DNA of 38,258 nucleotides from positions 1-38,258 of the forward strand of contig DBHX01000009.1 in the NCBI GenBank assembly GCA_002296285.1, read 5' to 3'. The stretch comes from a bacterium UBP8_UBA817 (lineage in GTDB: Bacteria > Margulisbacteria > Marinamargulisbacteria > UBA817). How positions within the stretch are numbered: position 1 is the stretch's first letter; each line of letters opens with the position of its first letter. The notes beneath the pieces were generated by a model. It saw only the letters and a list, made by a program, of their open reading frames with translations, ran no database searches and was not told where the DNA came from. The position numbers and the translations under genes are program-made. Positions 15,812 to 24,050 of the stretch are shown here, piece by piece.

Positions 15812-17182
15812 ATGGATAAATATAAACGAGGGCTAGTATGGCTGAGAAGAGATTATCGCTTGGTCGATCATGCGGCCTTAAAAGAGGCACTAAATCAATG
15901 CGAGCAAATCCTGGTTGCCTTTGTATTTGACACCAACATTTTAAATAAACTAAAAAAAGAAGATCAAAGGATATCATTTATTATTGATAGTTTAAGGTGT
16001 GTTGATCAGGAATTAAGCCAGTATGGGTCTCGACTGATCATTCGGCATGGTGCCCCAGAGGAAAAGATTCCAGAGATTATTACGACTTATACGGTGGATG
16101 CGTTATTTTTCAATCGGGATTATGAACCATATGCAAAATCACGTGACAAAAAAGTTCAAGAAGCAATACCTATCCCTGTTTACACATACAAAGATTCCGT
16201 AATATTTGAAAAAGATGAAGTGCTCACAAAGGATGGTGGTCATTACAAAGTATTTACCCCATACAAAAATCAATGGTTATCAAAGTTAAATCAGGAAGTG
16301 ATGAAACCTAAATCATCCTCAAATCATCACTTTTTACCGGTCAGTGAAGATAGTAGCATTCATGAAAACCGCTGGTTTGAATTGCTAGGGTTTTCCATCA
16401 CCCAAAGTTTTTTGCCCGGTGGCCGCCCCCATGCTCTACAGCAGTTAAATAAGTTCAAATCCAAGATTCAAAGCTACCATATTGAGCGTGATTTTCCAGA
16501 CTTAAATCACACCTCAAATATCTCCCCTTACATCCGGTTTGGGTGCCTGTCGATTCGTGAACTGGTGATGTTTGCATTGCATTACCCATCGGAGGGTGCG
16601 GATATTTGGTTATCGGAGCTCATTTGGCGTGATTTTTACCAAATGATTGTGGCCACGCACCCCAATTGCCACATCGAATCGGTGAAGCCAGCCTATGACT
16701 TAATAGAGTGGGAGGGGCACGATGAAGATTTTATGGCATGGTGCAACGGGCAGACTGGATTTCCTATCGTGGATGCGGCCATGCGTCAATTAAATACCAC
16801 GGGGCTCATGCATAATCGTTGCCGGATGATTGTGGCCTCATTTTTGTGCAAAACACTCTTGGTGAATTGGCGAAAGGGCGAAGCCTATTTTGCCGAAAAA
16901 TTATTGGATTTTGATTTCGCCTCGAATAACGGCGGATGGGGGTGGGCCTCATCCAGTGGCTGCGATGCTCAACCTTATTTTCGAATTTTTAATCCAACCA
17001 GCCAATCAAAAAAGTTTGACCCCGATGGGCGTTACATTAAAACCTATTGCCCTGAACTTGCGCATTTATCCAGCAAAGAAATTCATGACCCACCGCCAAT
17101 CGATGGTTATCCAGCCCCCATTGTTGATTACAAATTAAATCGGCAGCGTGCCTTGGCAATGTACTCCGTTGTAAAAGGTTAA
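15812..17182 (+). CDS. phrB: Deoxyribodipyrimidine photolyase, class I
   Basis: Light-driven repair of cyclobutane pyrimidine dimers. The N-terminal photolyase domain begins GLVWLRRDYRLVDHAALKEA. The C-terminal FAD domain has WLSELIWRDFYQMI and MHNRCRMIVASFL, then DFDFASNNGGWGWASSSGCD and PYFRIFNP, which line the FAD and dimer pocket. 456 residues, a typical size. A DASH or CPF-type cryptochrome is possible, but the GWASSSGCDAQPYFRIFNP block is the CPD-photolyase form. It is divergent from the sigma gene and the last gene before a 266-bp gap. Confidence 0.95.
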   Translation: MDKYKRGLVWLRRDYRLVDHAALKEALNQCEQILVAFVFDTNILNKLKKEDQRISFIIDSLRCVDQELSQYGSRLIIRHGAPEEKIPEIITTYTVDALFFNRDYEPYAKSRDKKVQEAIPIPVYTYKDSVIFEKDEVLTKDGGHYKVFTPYKNQWLSKLNQEVMKPKSSSNHHFLPVSEDSSIHENRWFELLGFSITQSFLPGGRPHALQQLNKFKSKIQSYHIERDFPDLNHTSNISPYIRFGCLSIRELVMFALHYPSEGADIWLSELIWRDFYQMIVATHPNCHIESVKPAYDLIEWEGHDEDFMAWCNGQTGFPIVDAAMRQLNTTGLMHNRCRMIVASFLCKTLLVNWRKGEAYFAEKLLDFDFASNNGGWGWASSSGCDAQPYFRIFNPTSQSKKFDPDGRYIKTYCPELAHLSSKEIHDPPPIDGYPAPIVDYKLNRQRALAMYSVVKG

Positions 17183-17448
17183 CCCACTTTTCAGTGCTAC
17201 TTTTTAAGTATCGAAACCAATGTAATTAAAAAATTCCACATTTATAAGATAATGGTGAGTTTAAGTGCATCGCTGTTGGGGATCACAATCCACGACAAGG
17301 GAGTACGTCCTATAAAATCAATAAAGTGAATAAACAACAAGAATTAATGAGAGTGGAGCAAATAATTTCTATCGGTTAAGCAATTCTTTAAAAGTAGGGT
17401 TCAGGATATTCTATCGTGAAATCATTAAAAATTTGATAAGCTAAATCT
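17183..17448 (+). other. 266-bp spacer without a confident gene
   Basis: Between phrB and cbiX. It holds a small hairpin (GGAT-CACA-ATCC near 17280) and a 25-codon frame from ATG 17252 (MVSLSASLLGITIH...) that I cannot support as a gene. No tRNA or known RNA consensus is visible. It ends with the cbiX promoter. It is large for this genome, so a small RNA is possible. Confidence 0.5.
17434..17442 (+). promoter_or_regulatory. cbiX extended -10 box (TGA-TAAGCT), leaderless type
   Basis: TGA then TAAGCT (17437-17442) ends 6 nt before the cbiX ATG (17449). The -35 is poor and no SD is present. Confidence 0.55.
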
Positions 17449-17805
17449 ATGAAAGCCATTATTATTATTGATCATGGGTCTCGCTACCCCGCCGCAAACG
17501 ATGCATTATTCGATGTGGTTAAACGAATGCAAGAATTGACCCCCGATGTATTGGTCAAAGGGGCCCACATGGAGCTTTGTGAACCCACCATTGAGCAAGT
17601 CATTGATGATTGCGTCCATGAAGGCGCCACGCATATTATTGCCCATCCATACATGTTATCACCAGGTCGACATGCCATTCGAGATATCCCCAACATGGTT
17701 AATGAAGCCGCCGCCAAATATGACAATGTGATCATTGAAGTTACAGAGCCTTTGGGGTTGGATGATGGGATTATTCGAGTGATCCAAAAGCGATGTGGGG
17801 TGTAA
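17449..17805 (+). CDS. cbiX: CbiX/SirB-type sirohydrochlorin chelatase
   Basis: Small single-domain chelatase (118 aa) of the CbiXS/SirB type, which inserts Co2+ or Fe2+ into sirohydrochlorin for cobalamin or sirohaem synthesis. The metal-binding histidine is in IIDHGSRYPAAND (H10), and the second conserved block is YMLSPGRHAIRDIP. The short form probably dimerises. Metal specificity cannot be read from sequence. The stop is one base from the pdxH start (TAA-T-ATG), so the two genes are coupled. Confidence 0.88.
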   Translation: MKAIIIIDHGSRYPAANDALFDVVKRMQELTPDVLVKGAHMELCEPTIEQVIDDCVHEGATHIIAHPYMLSPGRHAIRDIPNMVNEAAAKYDNVIIEVTEPLGLDDGIIRVIQKRCGV

Positions 17806-17806
17806 T

Positions 17807-18439
17807 ATGTTCCTAAACGAATCAAGAAAAGAATACACCAAGTATGACTTTGATAAGAGCCGAGCGCTTGACGATCCATTTAAGCAATTTGATGAGTGGT
17901 TCAAATTTGCTAAAAAAAATGCCGTTTTTGAACCGAATGCCATGCACATTTCTACGGTAGATAAGGCAGGCCAGCCTAAAAATAGGGTGGTGTTACTCAA
18001 AACATACAATGATAAAGCATTTGTGTTTTTCTCAAATTACACCAGCGACAAAGGGAAAGAAATTGCGCACAATCCCAAGGTCGCACTAACTTTTTTCTGG
18101 CCAAATATTGAGCGTCAGGTCAGAATTGAAGGTGAAGCTCAACATGCATCAGCCGATGTTTCTGAAGCTTATTTTAAAACCCGACCCAGGGACTCTCAAT
18201 TATCGGCCTGGGCATCCAATCAATCAGCAGAGGTATTGGATCGTGCTGAATTGGATGAACGTTTAGAGATGTTTAAAAATAAGTTTCCATCCGAGGTGCC
18301 TCGACCCGAGCATTGGGGTGGGTTTGATGTTACGCCTCATCGTTTTGAGTTTTGGCAGGGACGGGAAAACCGGTATCACGATCGGATTATATATGAAGCC
18401 ACAACCAATGGGTGGAAAATATTCCGATTAAGCCCATGA
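17807..18439 (+). CDS. pdxH: Pyridoxamine 5'-phosphate oxidase
   Basis: FMN enzyme oxidising PNP or PMP to pyridoxal 5'-phosphate, the cofactor of TrpB among others. The ATG at 17807 directly after cbiX is preferred to an in-frame ATG at 17795 inside it. The family markers are NRVVLLKTYNDKAFVFFSNY, the FMN-contacting SRPRDSQ-type block (KTRPRDSQLSAWASNQS), WGGFDVTPHRFEFWQG and the C-terminal RYHDRIIY. 210 residues, normal. It overlaps the next gene by ATGA. Confidence 0.95.
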   Translation: MFLNESRKEYTKYDFDKSRALDDPFKQFDEWFKFAKKNAVFEPNAMHISTVDKAGQPKNRVVLLKTYNDKAFVFFSNYTSDKGKEIAHNPKVALTFFWPNIERQVRIEGEAQHASADVSEAYFKTRPRDSQLSAWASNQSAEVLDRAELDERLEMFKNKFPSEVPRPEHWGGFDVTPHRFEFWQGRENRYHDRIIYEATTNGWKIFRLSP

Positions 18440-18945
18440 CATGCCAGCATTGTTCAACGAACATCATTAGAAAAATCCCGAAGGGTGATACACATGAGCG
18501 ATCCGTCTGTGGTGTATGTGATATCGTTCTTTACGAAAATCCAAAAATTGTGACAGGAATTTTACCCGTCTTTGAAGATAAAATTTTAATTTGCAAACGA
18601 AATATTGAACCTAGAAAAAACTACTGGACCATTCCATCGGGGTTTATGGAATTAAATGAAACGCTGAAAGAGGCCGCGCTTAGAGAGGCCAAAGAAGAAG
18701 CCGGGATTGAGCCAAAAATTGATCATTTACACACCATTTATGATTTGCCACATATTGGGCAAGTTTATTTTTTATTTAAAGCGTTTTGTGAAACCTCTGA
18801 TCATTCGCCGGGCATTGAAACCATTGAGTCCAAATGGGTTACCTATTCGGATATTCCGTGGAATGAATTGGCGTTTTCATCGGTTGAGTTTGGGTTGCGC
18901 CATTTTCACAGGACTGGGCCCCACTATGGTTCATGGGACCAATAA
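18436..18945 (+). CDS. Nudix hydrolase with N-terminal zinc ribbon
   Basis: Hydrolyses nucleoside-diphosphate-linked substrates. The N-terminus is a zinc ribbon (Cys3, Cys6, Cys25, Cys28) of the Nudix_N_2 kind, followed by YENPKIVTGILPV. A complete Nudix box spans residues 69-91 (G-x5-E-x7-RE-x2-EE-x-G-I, all key acids present). The substrate is unknown; relatives act on ADP-ribose, NADH or FAD. The start ATG at 18436 overlaps the pdxH stop, and an upstream in-frame ATG at 18412 is less likely. Last gene of the cbiX-pdxH-nudix unit. 169 residues. Confidence 0.88.
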   Translation: MTCQHCSTNIIRKIPKGDTHERSVCGVCDIVLYENPKIVTGILPVFEDKILICKRNIEPRKNYWTIPSGFMELNETLKEAALREAKEEAGIEPKIDHLHTIYDLPHIGQVYFLFKAFCETSDHSPGIETIESKWVTYSDIPWNELAFSSVEFGLRHFHRTGPHYGSWDQ

Positions 18946-19052
18946 TAAATTTAAATCACCAGGAACTTCTTATTTGAATTAAAAACCTGAGTCGGGTTGT
19001 TTGCGCTTGTTGGATATCTTGTCATGCTCAATAGGGCAAGAACCAGTACGCT

Positions 19053-19784
19053 CTAATCCTTCTGGGATAAAGCGCCATCCAACTGACTAATCGCGGCAAA
19101 ACCAGCATGTTCCGTTCGTAAAATAAATTGGCCCAATGAAAATGGTTTGAATTGAAATTGCTCAAACGTACGCAAGTCCTCTGGACCAAATCCCCCTTCT
19201 GGACCAATCGCGAGAACCACATGATGAAAAAGTGTGTTGTCTATGACATCTCCCAATCCGATGGCCGCTCCTTCGTACGCAACCAAACGAAGTGTTTGGG
19301 TATCCTTAGAAATGGCTGCACAGCACGCTTCAAGTGATTGCGTGGAATAAAGTTTGGGAATCAGAACTTGTTTGCTTTGCTTGGCCGCACTTTCAATACT
19401 CATTTGAGCCCGACGAAACTTATTATCGGATAAATCTTTTACATCGCAATATTGCGTCTTTACTGGGTAAAAAGAACTGACACCAAGCTCAGTGCACATT
19501 CGGCAAACTTCTGTAAACTTATCTTGTTTTGGAAGGGCTTGAATCAAGCTGATTTGAAATATTCGGTGAGCATTTAATGCCCATTGATCCAATATCGATA
19601 TTTCCAATTGATGGCCTTCAATCGATAAAATTTTAACTTGCAGCAAACGATCCTGATTAACCACCAATTCAACCGAATCATTCTCTGACAATCGGCATAC
19701 CGTTAATAAATGATGGGCCGTCGCATGATCCAGTTGCAATTGATTTTCAGTGATTTGATGATGATCAATAAAAATGCGATGCAT
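19053..19784 (-). CDS. rsmE: 16S rRNA (uracil1498-N3)-methyltransferase
   Basis: SPOUT-class SAM methyltransferase acting on U1498 in the small ribosomal subunit. The N-terminal PUA-like domain (MHRIFID...HHLLTVCRL) is followed by a knotted SPOUT domain with LAIGPEGGFGPEDLRTF and FSLGQFILRTEHAGFAA, the SAM-binding trefoil knot. 243 residues, normal. It converges with the Nudix gene across 107 bp. Upstream TTGGAT-17-TACTAT lies 7 nt before the ATG, with no SD. Confidence 0.95.
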   Translation of the reverse strand: MHRIFIDHHQITENQLQLDHATAHHLLTVCRLSENDSVELVVNQDRLLQVKILSIEGHQLEISILDQWALNAHRIFQISLIQALPKQDKFTEVCRMCTELGVSSFYPVKTQYCDVKDLSDNKFRRAQMSIESAAKQSKQVLIPKLYSTQSLEACCAAISKDTQTLRLVAYEGAAIGLGDVIDNTLFHHVVLAIGPEGGFGPEDLRTFEQFQFKPFSLGQFILRTEHAGFAAISQLDGALSQKD

Positions 19785-19791
19785 AGTTGAA

Positions 19792-19820
19792 ATAGTAACG
19801 GATTATGAAAGGTCATCCAA
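19792..19820 (-). promoter_or_regulatory. rsmE promoter, leaderless type
   Basis: On the minus strand TTGGAT (19820-19815), a 17-nt spacer and TACTAT (19797-19792) end 7 nt before the rsmE ATG. The -35 is weak but the spacing is exact. Confidence 0.55.
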
Positions 19821-19863
19821 TAGTCAAAAAAATAAATAACGTGTTTTTTTTAATGTTTGTCGA

Positions 19864-19869
19864 TATAGT
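19864..19869 (+). promoter_or_regulatory. gpx -10 box (TATAGT), leaderless type
   Basis: TATAGT ends 6 nt before a GTG start at 19876, keeping the same spacing as the ATG genes. There is no SD, and the -35 is unclear in a T-rich tract. Confidence 0.55.
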
Positions 19870-19875
19870 TAGATT

Positions 19876-20484
19876 GTGAAAGATATAAAGACAATCTTAT
19901 TTATTTTTTTTATAATTTCCATATTTTGCCTGAAGACATTAGCAAAATCCAAAAAAAACCAAACTAGATTTAATTCTAGCTCGATTCACCAATTTAAGAT
20001 GAATGATATTAATAATCATCCATTTAATTTCTTGGATTTGAAGGGAAAGGTCATATTATTGGTAAATGTTGCATCAAAGTGTGGATTTACATCTCAGTAC
20101 ACTGGGCTTCAGCAACTAAACAATAAATACGAATCGCAAGGGTTCATTGTCATTGGGGTGCCATCCAATGATTTTGGGAGCCAAGAACCAGGAACCTCCG
20201 AAGAGATAAAATCCTTTTGCAAAATGAGATATAATGTTTCTTTCCCAATTCTAGAAAAATCAGTGGTCAATGGTAAGGATGCTATTGACCTGTTTGAATT
20301 TTTAACAGATAAAACCCTTCATCCAAAAACAGGAGGTAAGATTACATGGAATTTTAACAAGTTTTTAATCAATCAAGATGGTCACGTCGTTAAGCGGTAC
20401 AGTTCGTTCACAAAACCTGAGAGCAGTAAAATTAAAGACGATATTGAATCATTATTAAATTATAAAGGAGAAAAAAATGAATAA
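19876..20484 (+). CDS. Exported glutathione peroxidase-family protein (2-Cys type)
   Basis: Peroxidase reducing H2O2 or organic peroxides. The GTG start gives a signal peptide (hydrophobic residues 7-20, likely cleavage after LKTLA), so it acts outside the cytoplasm. The peroxidatic Cys69 lies in NVASKCGFTSQYTGLQ, with Gln103 in GSQEPGT and Trp158 in KITWNF. Cys115 in IKSFCKMRYN sits where the resolving Cys of thioredoxin-dependent Gpx enzymes lies, so a thioredoxin-like donor is more likely than glutathione. 202 residues including the leader. It overlaps the cupredoxin gene by 8 nt. Confidence 0.9.
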   Translation: MKDIKTILFIFFIISIFCLKTLAKSKKNQTRFNSSSIHQFKMNDINNHPFNFLDLKGKVILLVNVASKCGFTSQYTGLQQLNNKYESQGFIVIGVPSNDFGSQEPGTSEEIKSFCKMRYNVSFPILEKSVVNGKDAIDLFEFLTDKTLHPKTGGKITWNFNKFLINQDGHVVKRYSSFTKPESSKIKDDIESLLNYKGEKNE

Positions 20485-20911
20485 AATAAAAAAAATGGTC
20501 TTAATGACATTAATTGCTATTGGAATGGTGTCCTGCGGAGAATCCTATGATCAAGTAATTGACATAGAATCTCTAGGAAATCAAATGAAGTATAATGTTA
20601 TTGAAATTAAAGCCAAACCAAACACAAAAATACTTTTGAAGTTCTATAACAACGCAAGCATGGAAATTATGAAACACAATATTATTGTTTTAAATGATGA
20701 ATCAAAAGTTGATGAAGTCGGCACAGCCGCCCTAAAAGCACCGAATAATACCCCCGATCATCCAAACATTATTGCGGCAAGTGATTTAATTGGGCCTGGC
20801 GAGTCAACCGAGTTAGTTGTGAATATTCCAGGTGAGCCCGGAATATATCCATACATATGCACTTTTCCTGGCCATTACCAAGTGATGCGAGGAAAAATTA
20901 TCGTAGAATAA
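20477..20911 (+). CDS. Cupredoxin (azurin/auracyanin-like) lipoprotein
   Basis: Small blue-copper electron carrier, probably anchored by lipid. The N-terminal hydrophobic segment ends in GMVSC, with Cys20 as the lipobox cysteine. Type 1 copper ligands are His67 (MKHNII) and Cys128, His133 and Met137 in CTFPGHYQVM, which is the C-x4-H-x3-M spacing of azurin/plastocyanin-type proteins. 144 residues. A strong SD (AAGGAG, 20465-20470) lies 6 nt upstream inside gpx. The electron partner is unknown; the neighbouring NDH-2 and exported peroxidase suggest a role in the membrane or periplasmic redox chain. Confidence 0.88.
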   Translation: MNKIKKMVLMTLIAIGMVSCGESYDQVIDIESLGNQMKYNVIEIKAKPNTKILLKFYNNASMEIMKHNIIVLNDESKVDEVGTAALKAPNNTPDHPNIIAASDLIGPGESTELVVNIPGEPGIYPYICTFPGHYQVMRGKIIVE

Positions 20912-20916
20912 TCCTA

Positions 20917-20943
20917 GCCAAGCCGATTTGGCCATGCTAGATT
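20917..20943 (+). promoter_or_regulatory. Hairpin and extended -10 upstream of NDH-2
   Basis: GCCAA (20917-20921) pairs with TTGGC (20928-20932). Immediately downstream, TGC-TAGATT (20935-20943) is an extended -10 box ending 9 nt before the ATG at 20953. The hairpin could end the gpx-cupredoxin transcript weakly or act as a regulator site. There is no SD. Confidence 0.4.
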
Positions 20944-20952
20944 AATTTTATA

Positions 20953-22173
20953 ATGGCGAAAGTAATTATTATTGGTGGTGGATTTGCTGGGTTAAATTGT
21001 GCAAAACATTTGGCCAATACAGAGCATGACATTTTATTAATTGACAAAACCAACCACCACCTATTTCAACCGTTATTATATCAAGTTGCCACAGCCGTTT
21101 TATCTCCGGCCGATATTGCGGTGCCAATTCGGGATGTATTTAGAAATTATCCAAACGTAAAAGTATTAATGGGTGATGTTAAAAATATTGATAAAACCAA
21201 CCAAAAAGTAATCTTAAAAAGTAAAAAAGTATTTTCATTTGATTACTTGGTAATTGCAACGGGGGCAAAACATTCGTATTTTGGTAAAAATGAATGGGAA
21301 CCGTTTGCTGGAGGGTTAAAAACAATCTCTGATGCATTAAATATACGTGAAAAAATACTCATTGCTTTTGAAAAAGCAGAGCGAGAAACGGACCCAAAAA
21401 AACGCCAGAAACATCTGAACTTTGTTGTGGTTGGGGGAGGCCCCACAGGAGTAGAAATGGCGGGATCCATTGCGGATATTGCCTATAAAAATTTAATCAA
21501 AGATTTTAGGAATTTTTCATCAAAAGAAGCTCGAATTTACCTCATTGAGGCTTCCGATAATATATTACCAATGTTTGATGGGGAGTTGTCAACCAAAGCT
21601 CGACATTATTTAGCTAAGTTTGGGGTGATTGTTCGTACCAACGAGCGTGTCCTTGATATTACTAAACAATCCGTTACCACTGAAAATGATATCATAGAAG
21701 CAGATACCATTATCTGGGCTGCGGGGAATGAAGCAAGCCCACTGCTTAAAACGTTAAATACAGAATTGGATCGTCAGGGACGTGTATTGGTAAAACCTGA
21801 CTGTTCCATAAAATCACACCCCAATATTTTTGTGATTGGAGATGCTGCTCATTTTTCAATCAACGAAATCCCATTGCCAGGAATTGCCCCAGTTGCCATC
21901 CAGCAAGGAAAATATGTATCAAAAATAATACGGAAAAATAAAAAAATACGGCCAGATTTTGTATACTTTGATAAGGGAATTATGGCAACCATTGGTAAAT
22001 CCAAAGCCATTGCACAAACGGGGCCATTTAAGCTAACTGGCATGATTGCTTGGTTGGCATGGAGCTTGATTCATCTTCTGTACCTCATTGGCTATCGTAC
22101 CAAAGTGTTGGTATTGATCGAGTGGGTGATTTCTTATATCTTTAATAAGAAAGGGCCAAGACTTATATATTAA
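20953..22173 (+). CDS. ndh: Type II NADH dehydrogenase (NDH-2)
   Basis: Single-subunit flavoprotein passing electrons from NADH to quinone without proton pumping. The FAD motif is IIGGGFAGLNCAKHL, followed by NHHLFQPLLYQVATAVLSPA, a hallmark of the family. The NADH motif is VVVGGGPTGVEMAGSIADI, and the C-terminal FAD closure is IFVIGDAAHF. A hydrophobic C-terminal stretch (MIAWLAWSLIHLLYLIGY) probably anchors it to the membrane. 406 residues, normal. First gene of a tightly packed unit with tlpA-like, fprA and further redox genes. Confidence 0.93.
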   Translation: MAKVIIIGGGFAGLNCAKHLANTEHDILLIDKTNHHLFQPLLYQVATAVLSPADIAVPIRDVFRNYPNVKVLMGDVKNIDKTNQKVILKSKKVFSFDYLVIATGAKHSYFGKNEWEPFAGGLKTISDALNIREKILIAFEKAERETDPKKRQKHLNFVVVGGGPTGVEMAGSIADIAYKNLIKDFRNFSSKEARIYLIEASDNILPMFDGELSTKARHYLAKFGVIVRTNERVLDITKQSVTTENDIIEADTIIWAAGNEASPLLKTLNTELDRQGRVLVKPDCSIKSHPNIFVIGDAAHFSINEIPLPGIAPVAIQQGKYVSKIIRKNKKIRPDFVYFDKGIMATIGKSKAIAQTGPFKLTGMIAWLAWSLIHLLYLIGYRTKVLVLIEWVISYIFNKKGPRLIY

Positions 22174-22182
22174 GGTTTAAAT

Positions 22183-22704
22183 ATGACAAATAAAAAAATT
22201 ATTATTGGTTTTGCTATCGCATTTATAATTAGTTTAAACATCTATAATATTCCATTTAAAAATAAAGTCGTCGAAGCAGCCCCACCATCTAATAATCAAC
22301 CCATGAGTCAATCCATTGACTTGACGTCATTAAATAAAGCCATCAATCAAGCCTCTGGCCAGGTTTTTGATTTAAATAGGTATGATCATGTGATTGTTAG
22401 TTTTTGGGCGACATGGTGCCCCTCATGCCGACGAGAAAACTTGATTTTTAACGAGTATGTTCAAAATAACCGTAACGTATTAATTCTTGGCATTAGTGTT
22501 GATAAGGACCCAAAGGCATTGGTGGAATTTAAGAAAGAGAATGAATTATTATTTCCGACATTTTCAACAACCAAAGATGTTGCCTTACTATTTGATGATA
22601 TACTTGCCGTGCCAACCCATTTTATCATCAATACCAAACGTCAATTAATGAATAAAACAGTTGGTTTATTGGATAAAAATGAACTTAAAAATTTAACGAG
22701 GTAA
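22183..22704 (+). CDS. TlpA-like membrane-anchored thioredoxin
   Basis: Thiol-disulfide oxidoreductase with an uncleaved N-terminal helix (residues 5-20) and a thioredoxin/TlpA domain outside the membrane. The active site is FWATWCPSCRREN (C79, C82), and the cis-proline segment is AVPTHFII. Such proteins reduce cytochrome c or copper-site cysteines or supply electrons to periplasmic partners. The cupredoxin and exported Gpx nearby are plausible clients. 173 residues. An AAGG SD lies 8 nt upstream, and the gap from ndh is 9 nt. Confidence 0.88.
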   Translation: MTNKKIIIGFAIAFIISLNIYNIPFKNKVVEAAPPSNNQPMSQSIDLTSLNKAINQASGQVFDLNRYDHVIVSFWATWCPSCRRENLIFNEYVQNNRNVLILGISVDKDPKALVEFKKENELLFPTFSTTKDVALLFDDILAVPTHFIINTKRQLMNKTVGLLDKNELKNLTR

Positions 22705-22709
22705 AAATA

Positions 22710-24050
22710 ATGTCATACAAAGTAGCAATCATTGGTAGTGGTCCAAGTGCATTTTATGCAGCACAGGCACTCTTTAAATCGGAGTTAACTATTCAAGTTG
22801 ACATGTTTGAAAAACTTCCAACCCCATTTGGTTTATTGCGTGGTGGTGTGGCACCCGATCATCAACAAATGAAAACCGTTGCCAAATCCTATGAGAAAAT
22901 TGCACAACATGAATCTTTTCGCTTTTTTGGAAATGTAGAGATTGGAAAAGACATAACATTTGAACATTTAAAAAAGCATTACAATTCGGTGGTCGTTGCC
23001 GTTGGTGCAGAGACAGATCGGAAAATGAATATTCCGGGGGAAGATACAGACGGCTCGCATACAGCGACAGAGTTTGTAGCATGGTATAATGGGCAGCCGA
23101 GTTACCAATCCAAAACCTTCAATTTAGACGGAACCTCAGCCATTATTATTGGCCAAGGCAATGTGGCCGTTGATGTCACCCGCATTTTAGCGAAACCCAT
23201 TTCTGAATTACAAAAAACAGACATTACGCAAAATGCGATCAATCATCTTAAGGATAGTCGAATTACAGATATCTACATGATTGGTCGAAGAGGCCCAGCT
23301 CAGTCCGCATTCACGGTATTGGAACTTAAGGAGTTGGGGCACATCGAAGGGGTAAATTTAAAAATTCATGATGAACTTCAGTTATCCAAGGAAGATAACG
23401 AAGAGCTCGAGCAATCATCAAAGGCCAGAAAAAATATTGAGGAATTAAAAAGCTTAAAAGCCAATGAAAACATGAAGAATAATAAAACAATTCACATTTT
23501 ATTTTATTCAAGCCCTGTTGAGATCATTGAAGAAAATGGGGGAATAAAAAAGGTAAGATTTGAGAAAAATCGACTCGAAGGAAGTGCTGGCACGCAAAAA
23601 GCACGGCCAACAGGGGAAACATTTGATATTGATTGCGATTTACTACTACGTAGCATTGGTTATCGGGGCGTTCCCTTTAAGGGACTTCCGTTTGATGATC
23701 GATCTGGAACCATTCCAAACGATAAAGGGCAAGTCATACGGATGGATGGTTCAATCATTGATAATGTTTTTGTAACAGGCTGGATTAAACGTGGCCCGTC
23801 CGGTGTCATCGGAACCAATCGATCCGATAGTATTGAAACCATAACGACATGTTTGGCTCAGTTACAAAATACATCCATTGAAGATCCCAAAGATATTGAA
23901 TTGATTTTATCCGAACAAAATATCCAGTATCTTTCTTATGCGGATTGGAAAATTATTGATGAATATGAAGTTTCTCAAGGTGAAAAAGTTGGCAAGCCCC
24001 GCGAAAAGTTGACATCCATTGAAGAAATTCTTTCAATCTTAAAAAAGTAA
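22710..24050 (+). CDS. fprA: Ferredoxin/adrenodoxin-NADP+ reductase, FprA type
   Basis: FAD enzyme exchanging electrons between NADP(H) and a ferredoxin. The FAD motif is VAIIGSGPSAFYAAQAL, then PTPFGLLRGGVAPDHQQMK, which is specific for this family. The NADP motif is IIGQGNVAVDVTRIL, and the closing block is FVTGWIKRGPSGVIGTNR. 446 residues, typical of mycobacterial FprA and adrenodoxin reductase. No ferredoxin gene is visible in the window. SD-like GAGG, 5-nt gap from tlpA; the stop overlaps the next ATG (TAATG). Confidence 0.93.
   Translation: MSYKVAIIGSGPSAFYAAQALFKSELTIQVDMFEKLPTPFGLLRGGVAPDHQQMKTVAKSYEKIAQHESFRFFGNVEIGKDITFEHLKKHYNSVVVAVGAETDRKMNIPGEDTDGSHTATEFVAWYNGQPSYQSKTFNLDGTSAIIIGQGNVAVDVTRILAKPISELQKTDITQNAINHLKDSRITDIYMIGRRGPAQSAFTVLELKELGHIEGVNLKIHDELQLSKEDNEELEQSSKARKNIEELKSLKANENMKNNKTIHILFYSSPVEIIEENGGIKKVRFEKNRLEGSAGTQKARPTGETFDIDCDLLLRSIGYRGVPFKGLPFDDRSGTIPNDKGQVIRMDGSIIDNVFVTGWIKRGPSGVIGTNRSDSIETITTCLAQLQNTSIEDPKDIELILSEQNIQYLSYADWKIIDEYEVSQGEKVGKPREKLTSIEEILSILKK

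Noticed and set aside
17190..17213. Possible terminator after phrB (CACT-TTTC-AGTG, then T-run)
   Set aside because: A 4-bp stem with the T-run several bases away is too weak to call.
17252..17329. 25-codon ATG frame in the phrB-cbiX spacer
   Set aside because: No SD and no -10 at the leaderless spacing, and too short to judge by composition.
18984..18998. Possible terminator between the Nudix and rsmE genes (AACC...GGTT followed by T on the minus strand)
   Set aside because: The stem is only 4 bp and lies more than 50 nt past the rsmE stop.
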